From contig NC_090125.1 in NCBI RefSeq assembly GCF_023973825.1, forward strand, positions 3,321,412 through 3,385,411: a stretch of 64,000 nucleotides of DNA. The letters run 5' to 3'. The translations under genes and the position numbers were made by a program. The stretch is from Plasmodium brasilianum. Lineage: Eukaryota > Apicomplexa > Aconoidasida > Haemosporida > Plasmodiidae. This document shows positions 40,802 to 53,100 of this stretch, in pieces (position 1 is the first letter of the stretch; every line of letters begins with the position of its first letter). The notes under the pieces are model-generated. The model saw only the letters and a list, made by a program, of their open reading frames with translations. It was not told where the DNA came from and ran no database searches.

Positions 40802-41504
40802 GCAAAACAACAAGAGGACGTATATACAGTATGCCATGTATACTACAGATATGTAGGTTAATTAACGATTCAATTATTGAGCAATTGTTGTCGTTCATAT
40901 TTTTTTTTTCAATTTCCCTTCATAAGTTGCAAAATGATGAGGAAAAAAAAGGGAAAACGGTTTATGTATTAAATGAAATTTACGAATTTGTTTTATTTAG
41001 AATGAGCGATTCGTCCTGCAGTACCTCGGCTGAGTATATGCGTATTTTGGGGTGTGAGGATAGAGTAAGACTGAAAAAAATAAAATATTATAAAATAAAA
41101 ATAAAAAGTTTAATAGAGGCATTCCCATGTGACCCTTTTTTGTGATCACAAACATGGGAGTTTTAGTTACTCAACGTTGTAGTGGTTTTTTTTTGGAAGA
41201 TGTCTATGTTAATTATACTGAAAAATTATAAATGCCATGGATTTAGTATTTTTTTTTTTTCTGTTTTTTAAAAAGCTTGTCGAATATCAGTTTTACCTTA
41301 TTAATGGCTACATGATGGTTTATCTTCTGAAGCATAACATTGTTCACGCTAGGAGTAAATCTAGTTAAATTTCATCATAATTATCACTTGAAGGAACAAA
41401 GAAAATTGCATTTTAAGTTTGTAAACATACGAATATTACGAAACATGTCTGTCTTTTAAAAGGAAGTTGTGCACATACAAATATATATATATATATATAT
41501 ATAT

Positions 41505-41539
<35 letters not shown>

Positions 41540-41848
41540 CATTTATATGCACATACGAATATCCTTTCAAAAAATTAATAAGAAGGGGGTGTTAAAACAA
41601 ATAATAAGAGGGAAAGAAAAAAAAAAAAGAAATGGAAAATATGGATGAAAAAGGAGAATAAAGGATAAAAAGAGGAAAAAGAAGAAAAAAATGAAAAGAA
41701 ACCAGATGAACAAGCATGTTTATATGTGTAACGTAAGCACACATGTACACACAATTGTACGCGTGTGCAAAATGCAAAATTAAAATTATGTGCACACTAA
41801 AAAAATTCAAGTTCAAAACATATACCAATAAAACGAATTACACACTTT
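40402..41848. other. Rieske-SUN convergent region
   Basis: Between the 3' ends of the Rieske gene (+) and the SUN gene (-). Includes the ORF at 40831-41145 and, before it, several segments open in all frames (40.42-40.65 and 40.68-40.76 kb) with good acceptor tracts; these could be its upstream exons. 41.47-41.84 kb is (TA)n, TTTA repeats and purine-rich DNA. Confidence 0.5.
40831..41145 (+). CDS. Unassigned protein or 3' exon (104 aa)
   Basis: ATG to TGA, 104 residues with balanced composition. It begins MPCILQICRLINDSIIEQLL, continues through LHKLQNDEEKKGKTVYVLNE and IYEFVLFRM, and ends with CEDRVRLKKIKYYKIKIKSL then IEAFPCDPFL. The frame is open upstream to an acceptor (tatatag at about 40801) that would add KTTRGRIYS, so this may be the last exon of a spliced gene. 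An exon-like segment at 40684-40764, after a 24-nt poly-T and ttgaag, could precede it. Leu/Ile-rich helices predominate. No family is recognised. Confidence 0.45.
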   Translation: MPCILQICRLINDSIIEQLLSFIFFFSISLHKLQNDEEKKGKTVYVLNEIYEFVLFRMSDSSCSTSAEYMRILGCEDRVRLKKIKYYKIKIKSLIEAFPCDPFL

Positions 41849-44800
41849 TTACTTATTATGACATGTGCAACTTTTAATATAGGTGTTCAATTTATTTGAC
41901 AAATGCTTATAAAAAATAAAACAAAATATATTATTTATTAAAAATAAAACTAAAAAGATACAAACAAGAAGAGCATAAAAATTATTGCTGTTACTTTGTG
42001 TGAAATAATTACTACTGAAGTATGTGCTCCCGTAATAGTAACTATTTACCAAAAAATTAAAAAAAGCTTTTTTAAAATATTTAATTTTTTCTATAATAAT
42101 ATTCAAAACGGTTATATTTCTAACCATTTTGCATATTTTCAAATAAAAATTTTGAATTCTGTCTACAGATGAACTGTAATAAATATAAGGCGTTTTAAAT
42201 ATGTCGTTGTGACAATGGTTTTCATAATATAAAAAATTGAAAATACTTCTTTTTTTTTCTTTAAATGTAAAATCGGCATTTTCATGATGAAAAGAATTCT
42301 TGTTATGTAATAATGTTTCTTCATCATCACAAATAGTAAAATTTCCCCTCAGTTTTTGAAAAAGATATTTTTTTTCTAATTCATCATAGAGAAAATCTTG
42401 TAAATATTTACACATATAATTAAGAGATGTTAAATTTTGATTCTTATCATTTATTTGAGTAATACAAATGTCTTTCATTATTTTATAAAAGGTATCTGAT
42501 TTTTTCCTACACTTTCTCAAATCCTGCATATTTTTTTCGTTTATCATAATATATTTTAAAAGCAGACTAACAGTATTTTGTAGTACTTTAAAATTTGATA
42601 ACATATGATAAATTATTTTCGTTTTGTTATTTGTTATTTTTATGACATCCTTTAATTTTGCGACAACATAATTATTTTTGCTTTCAATAGTTTTTACTTT
42701 ATCTACTAATGTTAAGAGGGCATGCCCTCTAGTATTTTTGGACTTTTCTTCGATTTTTTCCTCTCTTATGCAATTTTGGTCATGGTTATAGTGTACATTA
42801 TCACCGATAACTTTGTCTACTTCCTCTATGTAATGCAATTTCTCTTCCTGAATTTTTCTGTTGTCTTCTATATTATTATTACTATTATTTTTACTATTAC
42901 TATTATTGTTATGATGATGATTACTATTATGACTACTTTCCCTTTTTTTGTTATCTTTGTTATTGACTATTAGGTATATTTTTTTTCCTGTTTTTAAATT
43001 TACAGAATAATTTTGAGAGGAGTTATCATAATACTCGTTAATAATATCATACACTTCGTTAATAAGTTTACTATTTGTTTCTTCCGTTTTTTTTATTTCA
43101 TTTAAAATTTTTATGCTATTGTCACTATTATCCTTGTACCCTACATTTACGATATTTTTTAATTTATCTTTTTCTATCTGTTTGTTCAAAGGACTTTCGT
43201 CCACACACTCTTTTACATATTCATCACAGTACATAATATTTTCAACATCATCAACAGATATACGAATATCTGCCATGTTTTTATTTTTTTGTTCATCTTT
43301 CACCGTCCCGTATGTGTAAAGAGGTAAATTCTGGTCACTCACTTGTGTTTTTCCATTTACGTGCAATTCGCACTTATCTGTTTTTATATTTTTAAACGTG
43401 TCCATATTATTTATAAACATCATTGACTTTCTTTTTTCTCTTTTATTTTTCAAAAAGTTAATTTTCTTTAGCTGTTTTATGCGATTCATGATGAGGGTGC
43501 TGAAAAAATTGGAAACCACGTTTATAAGGACTTTGGAAATTTGTGCAAATTGTGCGAATTGTACATATTTTGTTGATATCTTTTTTTTAATAATATCCCT
43601 CTTTAAATGGATACGACGAAAGCCCAGTTGCTTGTTCTTCATTCGGTAAAAGAAATTTATTAAATTTCGTCCATTCTTATTTTCATAATTGTTATCATTT
43701 CCTTTTGCATTTGGGTAAATTTCTTTTTTTGTGAAGCAATTTTCGCTCATATAATTTGACACTATATTTTTCACTTCATTTGCATTTAGTTTTATGATAT
43801 CTTGTTCTATTTTTTCAACTATTAGTTTATGCCATATGGACACGAAGCACATTTCAAGTCTTTTTATTTCATTCTTTTTATTTATAATGGAAGTTAAAAT
43901 GTACCTTGGAAGTAAGCTTTTTTCTCTTATCTTGTGAAGGAACAGGGTAAAAGTATCAATAATGGGGAGGGGTTTATGTTTAATGGGTTCACGCTCACTA
44001 CTTCTTAGTTGAGTCCTCACAGGACAATAATGTATTTGGTAGTTTGAGTCGTTTGCGTCATATGATTCATATAAGTCGCACGTATCGCTTCTATCACCCT
44101 GACCGCCTTCTATGGCATCGTCTCTTCTTACCCTATGACCATCGTCAGCATAGTAATTAACACGACTTATCACAAAATCATCGTATATACTGCACATATC
44201 GTTGTTTTTCTGTTGGTAAAAAATATTGGGGACTCGCTGCTGAAAAAATATTCTCTTTTTCTTCAAAATAAGGTAATACTTAAAAATGTCGTAGCATTTG
44301 GTCTTGTTATAAAAACTGCTAACTAGTTTTTTTTCCAAAGAATGAATAAAATGTGGGGATTTAGAAAGCTTGTACCATTTTAAAATTAAATCCGTGCAAT
44401 ATTTTATATATTCCGAATTGTATTTTTGATCCTTTTTTAGTTTATAAATAATATATAAAATTATGTGCTTATCATTAAGTTTTTGTATAATTACTTTTTG
44501 ACGAGAAACAATATTTTTTTTTTTCTTTTGATATTTGTTCCAAATGTAGCCAGTTATAATGTCTTTAGGGGAGGAACAATTTGTAGAAATGTTTACTGTA
44601 TGAGAAATTGGAAAATAATCCTTATTCAACTTTTGTTTTATTATTTTTTTAAATTTTCTCAATAAAAATATATTTCTAAAGAAGTTACACCTTTTACCTT
44701 CTTTTTTTCTGTACTTGGTATATGTTTCTTTTTTATACATTGTTTTATTTGTACCATTAAAAATGTAAATACTGACAAATGATTTCATTAAACTCTTTCT

Positions 44801-47215
44801 GTGCTCAATAAGATTTAATGCACCTCTTTTTTTGTATGAACAGTAAAGGTCAAAATTGCATAACAATTGGGGGAAAAATACTTTATTAATACTACTTAGT
44901 TTACTAATTTGAAGCAAAGCTGCATTATTTTTTTTTATCATACTATAATAATGGTAGTTATCATACGCTTGTTGCATTTTTCCCTCTTTTTTTTTTTTTT
45001 TTTTTGTTCTCCCTCTTTTTTCTCTGTTTTTTCTTTCATTACTTTTACTTTTTTGTGTGTCCCCTATCCATAGAATACTATTTCTATTAAAATAGTAGTA
45101 ATAATAAAAATAATTATTAGCAGATTTTAGGAACACCTTTTTTAAAATTAAACCGAAAGGGGAAAGTTCTGTTTTACGAAATAAGTGGATTCCTTTTCGT
45201 AGATTTTTCATAAGAAGAGTATCCAATGAGTAAAATAAATAATTAGTTTTTATGATACTACCTGTAATATATTTATTATACGTATGCGTATTTTTTCCTA
45301 TTAAAAGGGAACTAATCCAAGGTACACATTTTTTTATAATGTTTCCATATGTTGCATATAAGGAATTTTTAAAAAGTTTTGACATTTTTAATCTGTTCAA
45401 ATATTTAAGAATGTAATATTTTTCCTTAACTGATTTGTTAAAAATGATAAATAAGTTAGATGACAATAAAGGATAGCTACTATATTCTCCTTCCATAGTT
45501 TTACTTTTCTTTTTCCTTTTTGTAGTAGTTATGTTTTTTGTCTGTTGTGCGTGATCCAAATGATCTACCACTTGTGTGTAGTTTTTACCCTTTTCATTAC
45601 ACTTGTCCTTGCATTTACTTTTCCTTCCTTCTTGTTCTTTTATGTAGTGCTTATTTTCAGTATTACTTGTGTCTTCAAATTCTTGTCTAACTTGTTCGGT
45701 AAAGTTGTCAAGTATCTGTTCTTCACAAAAATTATTTGTTCTTATTTCTTTTTCAATAAAATCTGTATCCATTAGTTTTTTTTCTATTAATTCTGTATCC
45801 ATTAATTCTTTTTTTATTAATTCTATATCTATTAGTTTAGCACCTGTTAATTCCTTTTCTAATAGGTTAGTATCTAACAGATTAATATCTACTAGTTGCG
45901 AATCCACTACCTCCTTCTCTATTAAATTTGTATCTTTCAATTCTTTTTTTGTTAAATTTACGTCCACAAATTTCTTTTCCAGTGATGGTGCGTGGGTCTC
46001 CTTAGAATCTGTTTGTTCGTTTATTTGTTCGTTTATTTGTTCGTTTATTTGTTCGTTTGTTTGCTCGTTTGTTTGCTCGTTTGTTTGCTCGTTTGTTTGC
46101 TTCGTCGTTTGCTCCGTCGTTGACTGCACCGTTGGACGCTTTGTCGTGTGTTGCTTCTCCTTTTGTTCTTTTTTTTTTAATTCCTTGTCTACAACTAAGA
46201 CGTCCATATTTTCTAACACTTCTTGATCTTGCATATGTTCATTCCTTTCATCTATGTAATTATCATGTGAATCCTTCTGCATTTGGTTAACATTTTCATC
46301 AGAATATATTTTGTCACTAAGCATATCAACACCAGATGATGCAAAAATTTGTAGATGTGTTAAAGTGCAGTAATAATTATTTTCTAAATTATGATGAGAC
46401 AAAACAACAAATTTCAAATACTTAACCCAACAGTTATCTTCATCATAGTTCTTACAATATTCGAAAATATTAAAAAGTTCAAAACTTCTTGTAAAATTGG
46501 TTGATATTTTTCCTAACTTCTTCCATCTTTTAGTTGGGTACACATCACTACCTAAAATTTCAATTACTTTAAAATTAGATGCATAATGTTCTAGAGACAC
46601 TAATCCAATTTTTTCAATATGAATAATATCACTAAAAGAGTATATCCACCATATATCCGAATTGCACGGTGTTAACATATAACTGTCATAGTCATATTGT
46701 TGAATAGACTTAATGTTAATAATCCCCTTGCTGTACTCTATTATCTTCGTTCCTGTGTCTAATGAACCGAAGTCTATTTTCAACTTTTGGCTCGTCAAAT
46801 TGTAGCTTTCGCCCAATATGTATTTTTCTGCAATAAATGGAAAAATGGAAATATATATAATGTTCTACGGGCATATGAACATGTTATGAATCTTGAAAGA
46901 CGCCATGAGAACCATTAAAGAGTAACAAAAATGATAAGAAACAATAATGTAAAGGCATATTTACACATATATTTTGGAACTTATACGTTTGTCCTTTTTC
47001 TACAAAGAGATAAAATAAACGAACGAGCAAATAAACATATGCATGCATGCACAAACGACAGTAAAACTTCGCTTCAAATAAGTTCTATACGTACCAGTTG
47101 GTGAACTAGATTGGCTGTTATTGAGATCATTCAAATAATCTGTGTCTTTAGGAGTGAAAAAGCTTTTTAAAAGAAAAAACAAAAAATTTATTGAAATTAG
47201 AAACCACCATATCAT
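41849..47215 (-). CDS. SUN1: SUN-domain membrane protein
   Basis: Nuclear-envelope or ER protein of the SUN family, which links the nucleus to the cytoskeleton or guards membrane protein folding. Exon 1 is 47095-47215 and exon 2 is 41849-46827; donor gtacgt and acceptor tgcag join in phase 1. The product is 1,699 residues. I start at ATG 47215, since the codon five positions upstream is GTG. It opens with a signal-like helix (MIWWFLISINFLFFLLKSFF). The SUN fold spans about 45-210 (SDIWWIYSFSDIIHIEKIGL; FEYC; TLTHLQIFASSG). In-frame NEQT repeats (46.01-46.11 kb) and a KKELMDTELIEK-type repeat follow, then a long Lys/Asn-rich region with coiled coil and a C-terminal membrane helix near 1650-1678. 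The SUN domain is N-terminal to the main anchor, as in SLP1/SUCO 'mid-SUN' proteins. Confidence 0.9.
46005..46112 (-). repeat. Coding 12-bp repeat in SUN gene (NEQT/NEQI)
   Basis: Nine or so 12-bp units (on + strand tgtttgttcgtt) encode NEQT or NEQI. A related degenerate repeat of about 24-30 bp at 45.77-45.95 kb encodes KKELxDTxLIEK-like units. Both are in frame. Confidence 0.9.
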
Positions 47216-47419
47216 ATTTTTGGCTTTCACGTGTTAAAATATATTCGTTTTTATTTTATTTTTTTTATTGCGCCGCAATTTTTCTAGTGTTCATTTGCTT
47301 CTTCGTGCTTGGGTTCGTTTTGCTGGTAATTTATTTCAAGTTGTTTCCACAGTTCTTCGATGTTTTTTGGCATTATTTTTTGTCCTTTCCTCGTTCTAAA
47401 GTTTTATCGACGTACCGTC

Positions 47420-47510
47420 TTACCGTTTTATCGTTGTATCTTATCGTTTTGTCGTTGTATCTTCTTATCGTTTTATCGTTGTATCTTCTTATCGTTTTAT
47501 CGTTTTAATG
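47420..47510. repeat. ~24-bp repeat (cttatcgttttatcgttgta)
   Basis: Three to four imperfect copies of tatcgttttatcgttgtatctt, together with shorter ccgttttatcg variants. Non-coding. Confidence 0.8.
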
Positions 47511-48199
47511 TTTGTTCGTTTTCTTTTTTTTTTTTGTTTTTTGTACATCTTGAAATAAAACTTCCTGTCTTTATGCGAAGATACTATATACATATATACA
47601 TACATTTAAACATGCATATATGACATACATACATATAAATATATAAATATATACATATATAAATATATACTTATATAAATATATACATAAATAAATATCA
47701 CTTCACTACTTCATTAAATTAACCAGTACTTAAATCATCAATTGTGCCAAAATGCGTCATGACGCAAAAGTTTCAAACTTTCTTTGTGCGTCTTATCTGC
47801 AAAAGTATCAACAGTTATGTACTTCTTTGCTTTATATTATTAGAAAAAATTCAAAGGTAGAAATTTTTATTATTGTGTGCAAATATTGCATTATTTGTGC
47901 ATATTTACATGTAGTCTTTTTGCATAAATTTGTAAAATATATTACATGGTTATTTGGTATGTATACCGTATGCACATTGTACATACATATATATTTATAC
48001 ATATTTATGTACACAATTATGTATCTACTTTTTTACACTTTTATATGTATATTATTATATTATATATATCAGTCTAAAACATCTTAATTTTCACATACAC
48101 TTCGAGTTGCAAAATGCTAATAAAGCAATAATCAGTGTTTTTGTTTTTTTCCTCATTCAAACTAACTCAAACGGGCGCAGAAAAAATTTAAAAAATAAA

Positions 48200-48450
48200 A
48201 TAAATAAATATATAAATAAATACATAAACAAATAATTAAACGAACAAATAAATGAACGAATAAATGAACATATAAATGAACAAATAAATGAACATATAAA
48301 TGAACAAATAAATGAACAAATAAATGAACAAATAAATGAACAAATAAATGAACAAATAAATGAACATATAAATGAACATATAAATGAACAAATAAATGAA
48401 CAAATAAATGAACAAATAAACAAATGGATAAACACACAAATAAATAAACA
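48200..48450. repeat. 12-bp tandem repeat (ataaatgaacaa)
   Basis: About twenty units of ataaatgaacaa with cat/caa variants. The unit is a multiple of 3, so all frames of the minus strand are open as ICSFICSF-type strings; these are not genes. Confidence 0.93.
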
Positions 48451-48606
48451 AATAAATAAATTAACCGTTAAAGCGATTATGAAGCAAACTAACAAAAGAA
48501 ATATGCTTAAACGAGTACGTGAAATTACATGCTTATTAGCAACCTAATTATTTTGTACATCACTACGTATTGTAATGTAACCTTTATGAATTTATAAATA
48601 TTAAAA

Positions 48607-48637
<31 letters not shown>

Positions 48638-48734
48638 CTTCCTATGTTTTATTATTATTAAAACTATAACATTGATTAAAGTTCTTTTTTCTTTTATGTT
48701 TTATGTTCTATCTTTTTTTTTTTATATTTTATGT

Positions 48735-48990
48735 TTCATCTTTATTTTATTATGTTTTATCTTTATTTTATTATGTTTTATCTTTATTTTATTATGTTTT
48801 ATCTTTATTTTATTATGTTTTATCTTTATTTTATTATGTTTTATCTTTATTTTATTATGTTTTATCTTTATTTTATTATGTTTTATCTTTATTTTATTAT
48901 GTTTTATCTTTATTTTATTATGTTTTATCTTTATTTTATTATGTTTTATCTTAGTTTTATTATGTTTTATCTTTGTTTTATTATGTTTTA
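48735..48990. repeat. 21-bp tandem repeat (ttatgttttatctttatttt)
   Basis: Twelve nearly identical units of 21 bp (ttatgttttatctttatttt plus a). Three + strand frames are open through it only because 21 is a multiple of 3. Confidence 0.95.
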
Positions 48991-49634
48991 TGTTTTATCT
49001 TTTATCTTTTTTTTTTTCTTTTTTTTTTAAATTTTTTTTTTTTCCACAAGGATTTTTCTTAAATTTTGAACGTTAAGCATTTGTATTATACATGCTATAA
49101 GCATATGTACATAGTTACATATGAAAGTACACATATATATATTTTTAAATATCCTTATTAATATATTGAGCATTTATGAATATTGCTACATTGAAGTAAA
49201 AAACTTCAAACCACATTCCAGTGTTTAGAAAACAATAAAATATAGTTCTAAAAAAAATGTCGCAGTTGAACTTTGATACTATATACATACAATGTGGCAA
49301 ATAAATTATCGTGAAAAAACTGTAAGAGGAAAAAAAAAAAAAAAGAATTCTAATAATAGGATGATGCTCCCTTTTGGTATATGCAAGGACTTTTTTTCAT
49401 TCCACATAGTCTTTTTTTTTTTTTTTTTTTGTTCAATTTTTTGTTTTCAAATCTTTAACATTTTTAATGTTTAAATATATGACATCATATCATCATCCAC
49501 AAAGATCATATTTGCTATTTAATGTGAGAATTTTAAATCTCAAGAATTTTTTGAAATAACAATTTACAACATTTTTATATTTTATTTTATTATGAGATAT
49601 TTTTTCTATAAATGCTGAAAATGTGTTACAACTG

Positions 49635-49884
49635 ATGTCCCCAATATCTACAAAAAGGGAAATTAAAAAAATTCAACGTGAATTTAGATTTTTGAATGAA
49701 TATTTAAGGGTATCAAATCTCTGCATATGCGCATGTACGCATGTACATATGTGTTCATATAAGTATGCATGTGAACATGTATGTATGTTTGAATTTGCGG
49801 AATGTACCATTCGCTTTTTTACAAAAGAGAGAATTAGAAAACATATCATATATACTGAACTGTAGAACACGGTTCAAAATATGA
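49635..49884 (+). CDS. Candidate two-exon small coiled-coil protein
   Basis: Exon 1, 49635-49709, reads MSPISTKREIKKIQREFRFL then NEYLR and ends at donor gtatca in phase 0. Exon 2, 49828-49884, follows a T-rich acceptor (cttttttacaaaag) and reads RELENISYILNCRTRFKI with TGA. The joined 43 residues form one amphipathic Lys/Arg/Glu helix. The frame is open upstream of the ATG to a possible acceptor at 49595 (ENVLQL precedes the Met), so there may be a 5' exon; MSQLNFDTIYIQ at 49258 would fit in phase 1 but with a poor donor. No family recognised. Confidence 0.42.
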
Positions 49885-50198
49885 AAATCGGTTGAAAGGT
49901 TCTCCAAATATTTTATAATCTGCGTGAACAATAAAAAAAGGAAATAAACAAAGTGGTGTAAAACTGATACGTAGGCACGTACATATATATATATATATAT
50001 ATAAAATTGGAAAAGAACATAAAAATGTGCAAAATTCGGACATGTGTGGCACTTGTTAATAACGGTAAAAATGAAACAGTGAACGTAAAACAAAGGTAGT
50101 GATGATTTATGTGTGTGCTAGATGTTATATGCACAAGAACAGTATACATATATATATATATGTAAATATGCGCTGATGTATAGATAGATATGGACTTA

Positions 50199-53100
50199 TT
50201 AAAACGTTATGAAAATAACACTAACCGTGTTTTTGGCATTTGTTACGACGTTTTGTTCCGCGTGAAGACGAACTAAACAGAAATCTATATTTTTAAGTAT
50301 TTTAACTTTTTTATATTTTTTTATGACAGCCTGTACGTAAGCAACTAGGTCATTTTCCGCATTTCTATCTTCGCATGATTTTAAAAACATATATCTTTTC
50401 GTATTCTTAAACTTGATAGAAGAAGCATCGGTAAAATAAGACAAAATTTTCTGTAAACCGTTCTTATTACTTGTGTTCCCTAAACGTTTTTTTAAACACT
50501 GGGTTGTATTTATTTTATTTTTCACAAAAAAGGACAGGGTAAAAAGTTGTTTTACTGCATGTACATAACTTAAATTATAGTTAGAAAATTTCGTAGGTTT
50601 ATAGGTATGATTTAGCAAAATAATACTATATTGAATTGACGTTATATAGTAATTTTCTTTATTTAGAAATGACAAGAAATAGTAAATTTCCTCTCCATAT
50701 TTATTATGTATTAGCGCAATTTCTAGATTATGCCTGCTAATGCTATTGTTTCTGTTTATGCCCCTAACGCTGCTGCTGTTTATGCAGCTAACGTTACTGC
50801 TATCTTTGTTTTTCTTTTTAATTTTTTTTATTAAATAACATATTCTCTGTATCATTTTGTTATGCTCGTTATTTTGCGAGCCTCCCCCTTCTAAGCCTTT
50901 TTCCTTTTTTTTTAAATCCATATACTTTTTGTAGTCTGCAAAAAAGTTGTGTAGAAACGACTTTTCTAAAATATTTTTTATAAAATCTTTAGAAATTCTT
51001 TTTTCTTTTTCCATATCTTTTAAAACTAGCAAATTTAAATGTTTTGTTTCGTCAGATTTTTTAAAATGGGTATCAATAATAAATTCATTAGACGCAAAAT
51101 TATAAATGAAAGAAAAGCAAAAATATAAAAAGAGAAGACTAATTATATTTTCAATTTTTGAAGATAAATTGTTTAAATTGCTAATACAATAGGAAACATC
51201 AATTAATAAAGTATATATCATGTTTCTGAGAACAATTTTTTCTGTCATATTTTCTTTATAAATTTTTTGCATTAGATTCAAAGTGTAGCACATGGATTTT
51301 ATAATTTTCATTGTTAATTCTATTTTTAACAGTTGGCAGTTTTCCTCTATATTTGTATAATAATCCATATTTGAAAAAAGTGTTATCTTTATTTCATTTT
51401 CTGAGAAATTAGAACAAGTAATATCTTTTGCAATTTTATTACTTTTCTTTAATATGTAAGGAATGTTTTCAAAAAGAACATAAGAGGAGGGTATGTTAAT
51501 TTCACTCTCATTATTCTTTACTTCTTTTTCTACATTTGCTTCAATATTTTTTCCACTCCGTAGTATGCAAATTATTTTTTTTAAAGAGAGGTTATTATTT
51601 ACAACAAATTCAAATTCGCTGTCATAACTTTTTCTCAAATGACTAGCCAAAACATCTTTAATTTCCTGCTGAATTAATGAACTTTCCATGCAATCGCTTA
51701 AATTTTCTATTTCGATTATTTTCTCTAAAAATGTACTATTATTTTTGAGTAATAAAATAAGTTCATATATATTAAGTAAAAAATTTGTCAAGCCAAAATA
51801 TTCGATTTTGTTTAAAAAACAATATGTTTTATGTTGTTTATCTATGAGGTTAAAAATGCATAATAACACATTTATAATATTCGCGTAGAAGAAATTTAAA
51901 TTTTTTAAGTAAAGGGATCTTTTCATAGAGACATAGAAACTTAGACATACTTCATGCGACAAATCTTCTTGCTCGATCAGATTATTTAACCTGCGTAGGT
52001 TTTCCTTTATTTCTTTTCTTCCTAAAATTGGTAAAATGTACATAAACAATCTCGTTCCATCCCCACAAGCAATCGTGAATATGCAACGTGTACATGAGAT
52101 TTCTGCGTGCGGGCATTTATAACAGTATATACATACGCATATACACACATATACCAATGTATATATACACCCTCATATACACACATATACCAACGTATAT
52201 ATACACCCGCATATACACACATATACCAACGTATATATACACCCGCATATACACACATATACCAACGTATATATACACCCGAATATACACACATATACCA
52301 ACGTATATATACACCCGCATATACACACATATACCAACGTATATATACACCCGCATATACACACATATACCAACGTATATATACACCCGCATATACACAC
52401 ATATACTAACGTATATATACACCCGCATATACACACACATAGAAATACCTGAACAACAAGCAAGGAATTCGGTTTCCATTGCAGAAAAAAGTCTCAAATT
52501 GCTAATATCTTTTTTAATATTTTCATAAAAGCATGAAGGAAGAAAATTACATGCTTCCTCTATAGACATGGAGCACTTTTCAATGTTTTCAATGTTATAT
52601 CTCTTCTTAATCATAGCGTATATTTTTCTTACAGTGACAATTGTGTATATAATGTACATATATTGAACATAGTTTGTCGATTTTATATCTTCTAACGAGT
52701 TTAATGTTTTAAAAAGTGTTTTTTCCTTAAATTTATTTTTTTCTATCTGCACATCTTCAATTCTATAACTTTTTATTTCGTCCTTTATTAAATCTAAACA
52801 TTTATCACATTGCTGAATAGAGTCATCTAAGTTATTTGTCAGTAAATACAATAAGGACAAATTACTTAAAACCTTTATATGCTCTTCTCTGATTAACTCA
52901 TTACCTGTTCTCGAGGATGGGAAAAAATAAAAACATTCATTAGGCCCATATAATTATATGGTGATTGTATAATGTAATTTAGCTCCTTATCAAATGAACG
53001 TTCAACTGATGCGGTAGCATACTGCATGGGTAAAATTGAGCAGATGAACAAATGTGCACATGCTGTTCGACATAAAAAAAAAAAAAAAAAAAAAGAAGCA

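Larger units (their letters stand above)
47216..50198. other. Repeat-rich intergenic region
   Basis: Upstream of the SUN gene. It contains several tandem repeat blocks (listed) and poly-A/T. The segment 47.75-47.93 kb reads as a mixed-composition ORF start (MRHDAKVSNFLCASYLQKYQ) and might be an exon. The only island with a consistent splice model is at 49.63-49.88 kb. Confidence 0.5.

Noticed and set aside
45669..46226. 185-codon + strand ORF antisense to the SUN gene
   Set aside because: Mirror image of the in-frame coding repeats of the SUN gene; no independent protein-like composition.
48157..49076. Long ORFs with ICSF or FYLYFIM repeats
   Set aside because: Produced by 12-bp and 21-bp tandem repeats whose length is a multiple of 3; open in several frames at once.
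52022..52528. Open frames TRIYTHIPTYIY (+) and VGICVYMRVYIY (-)
   Set aside because: Intronic 36-bp repeat; the true exons of the DNAAF4-like gene join across it in phase 1.
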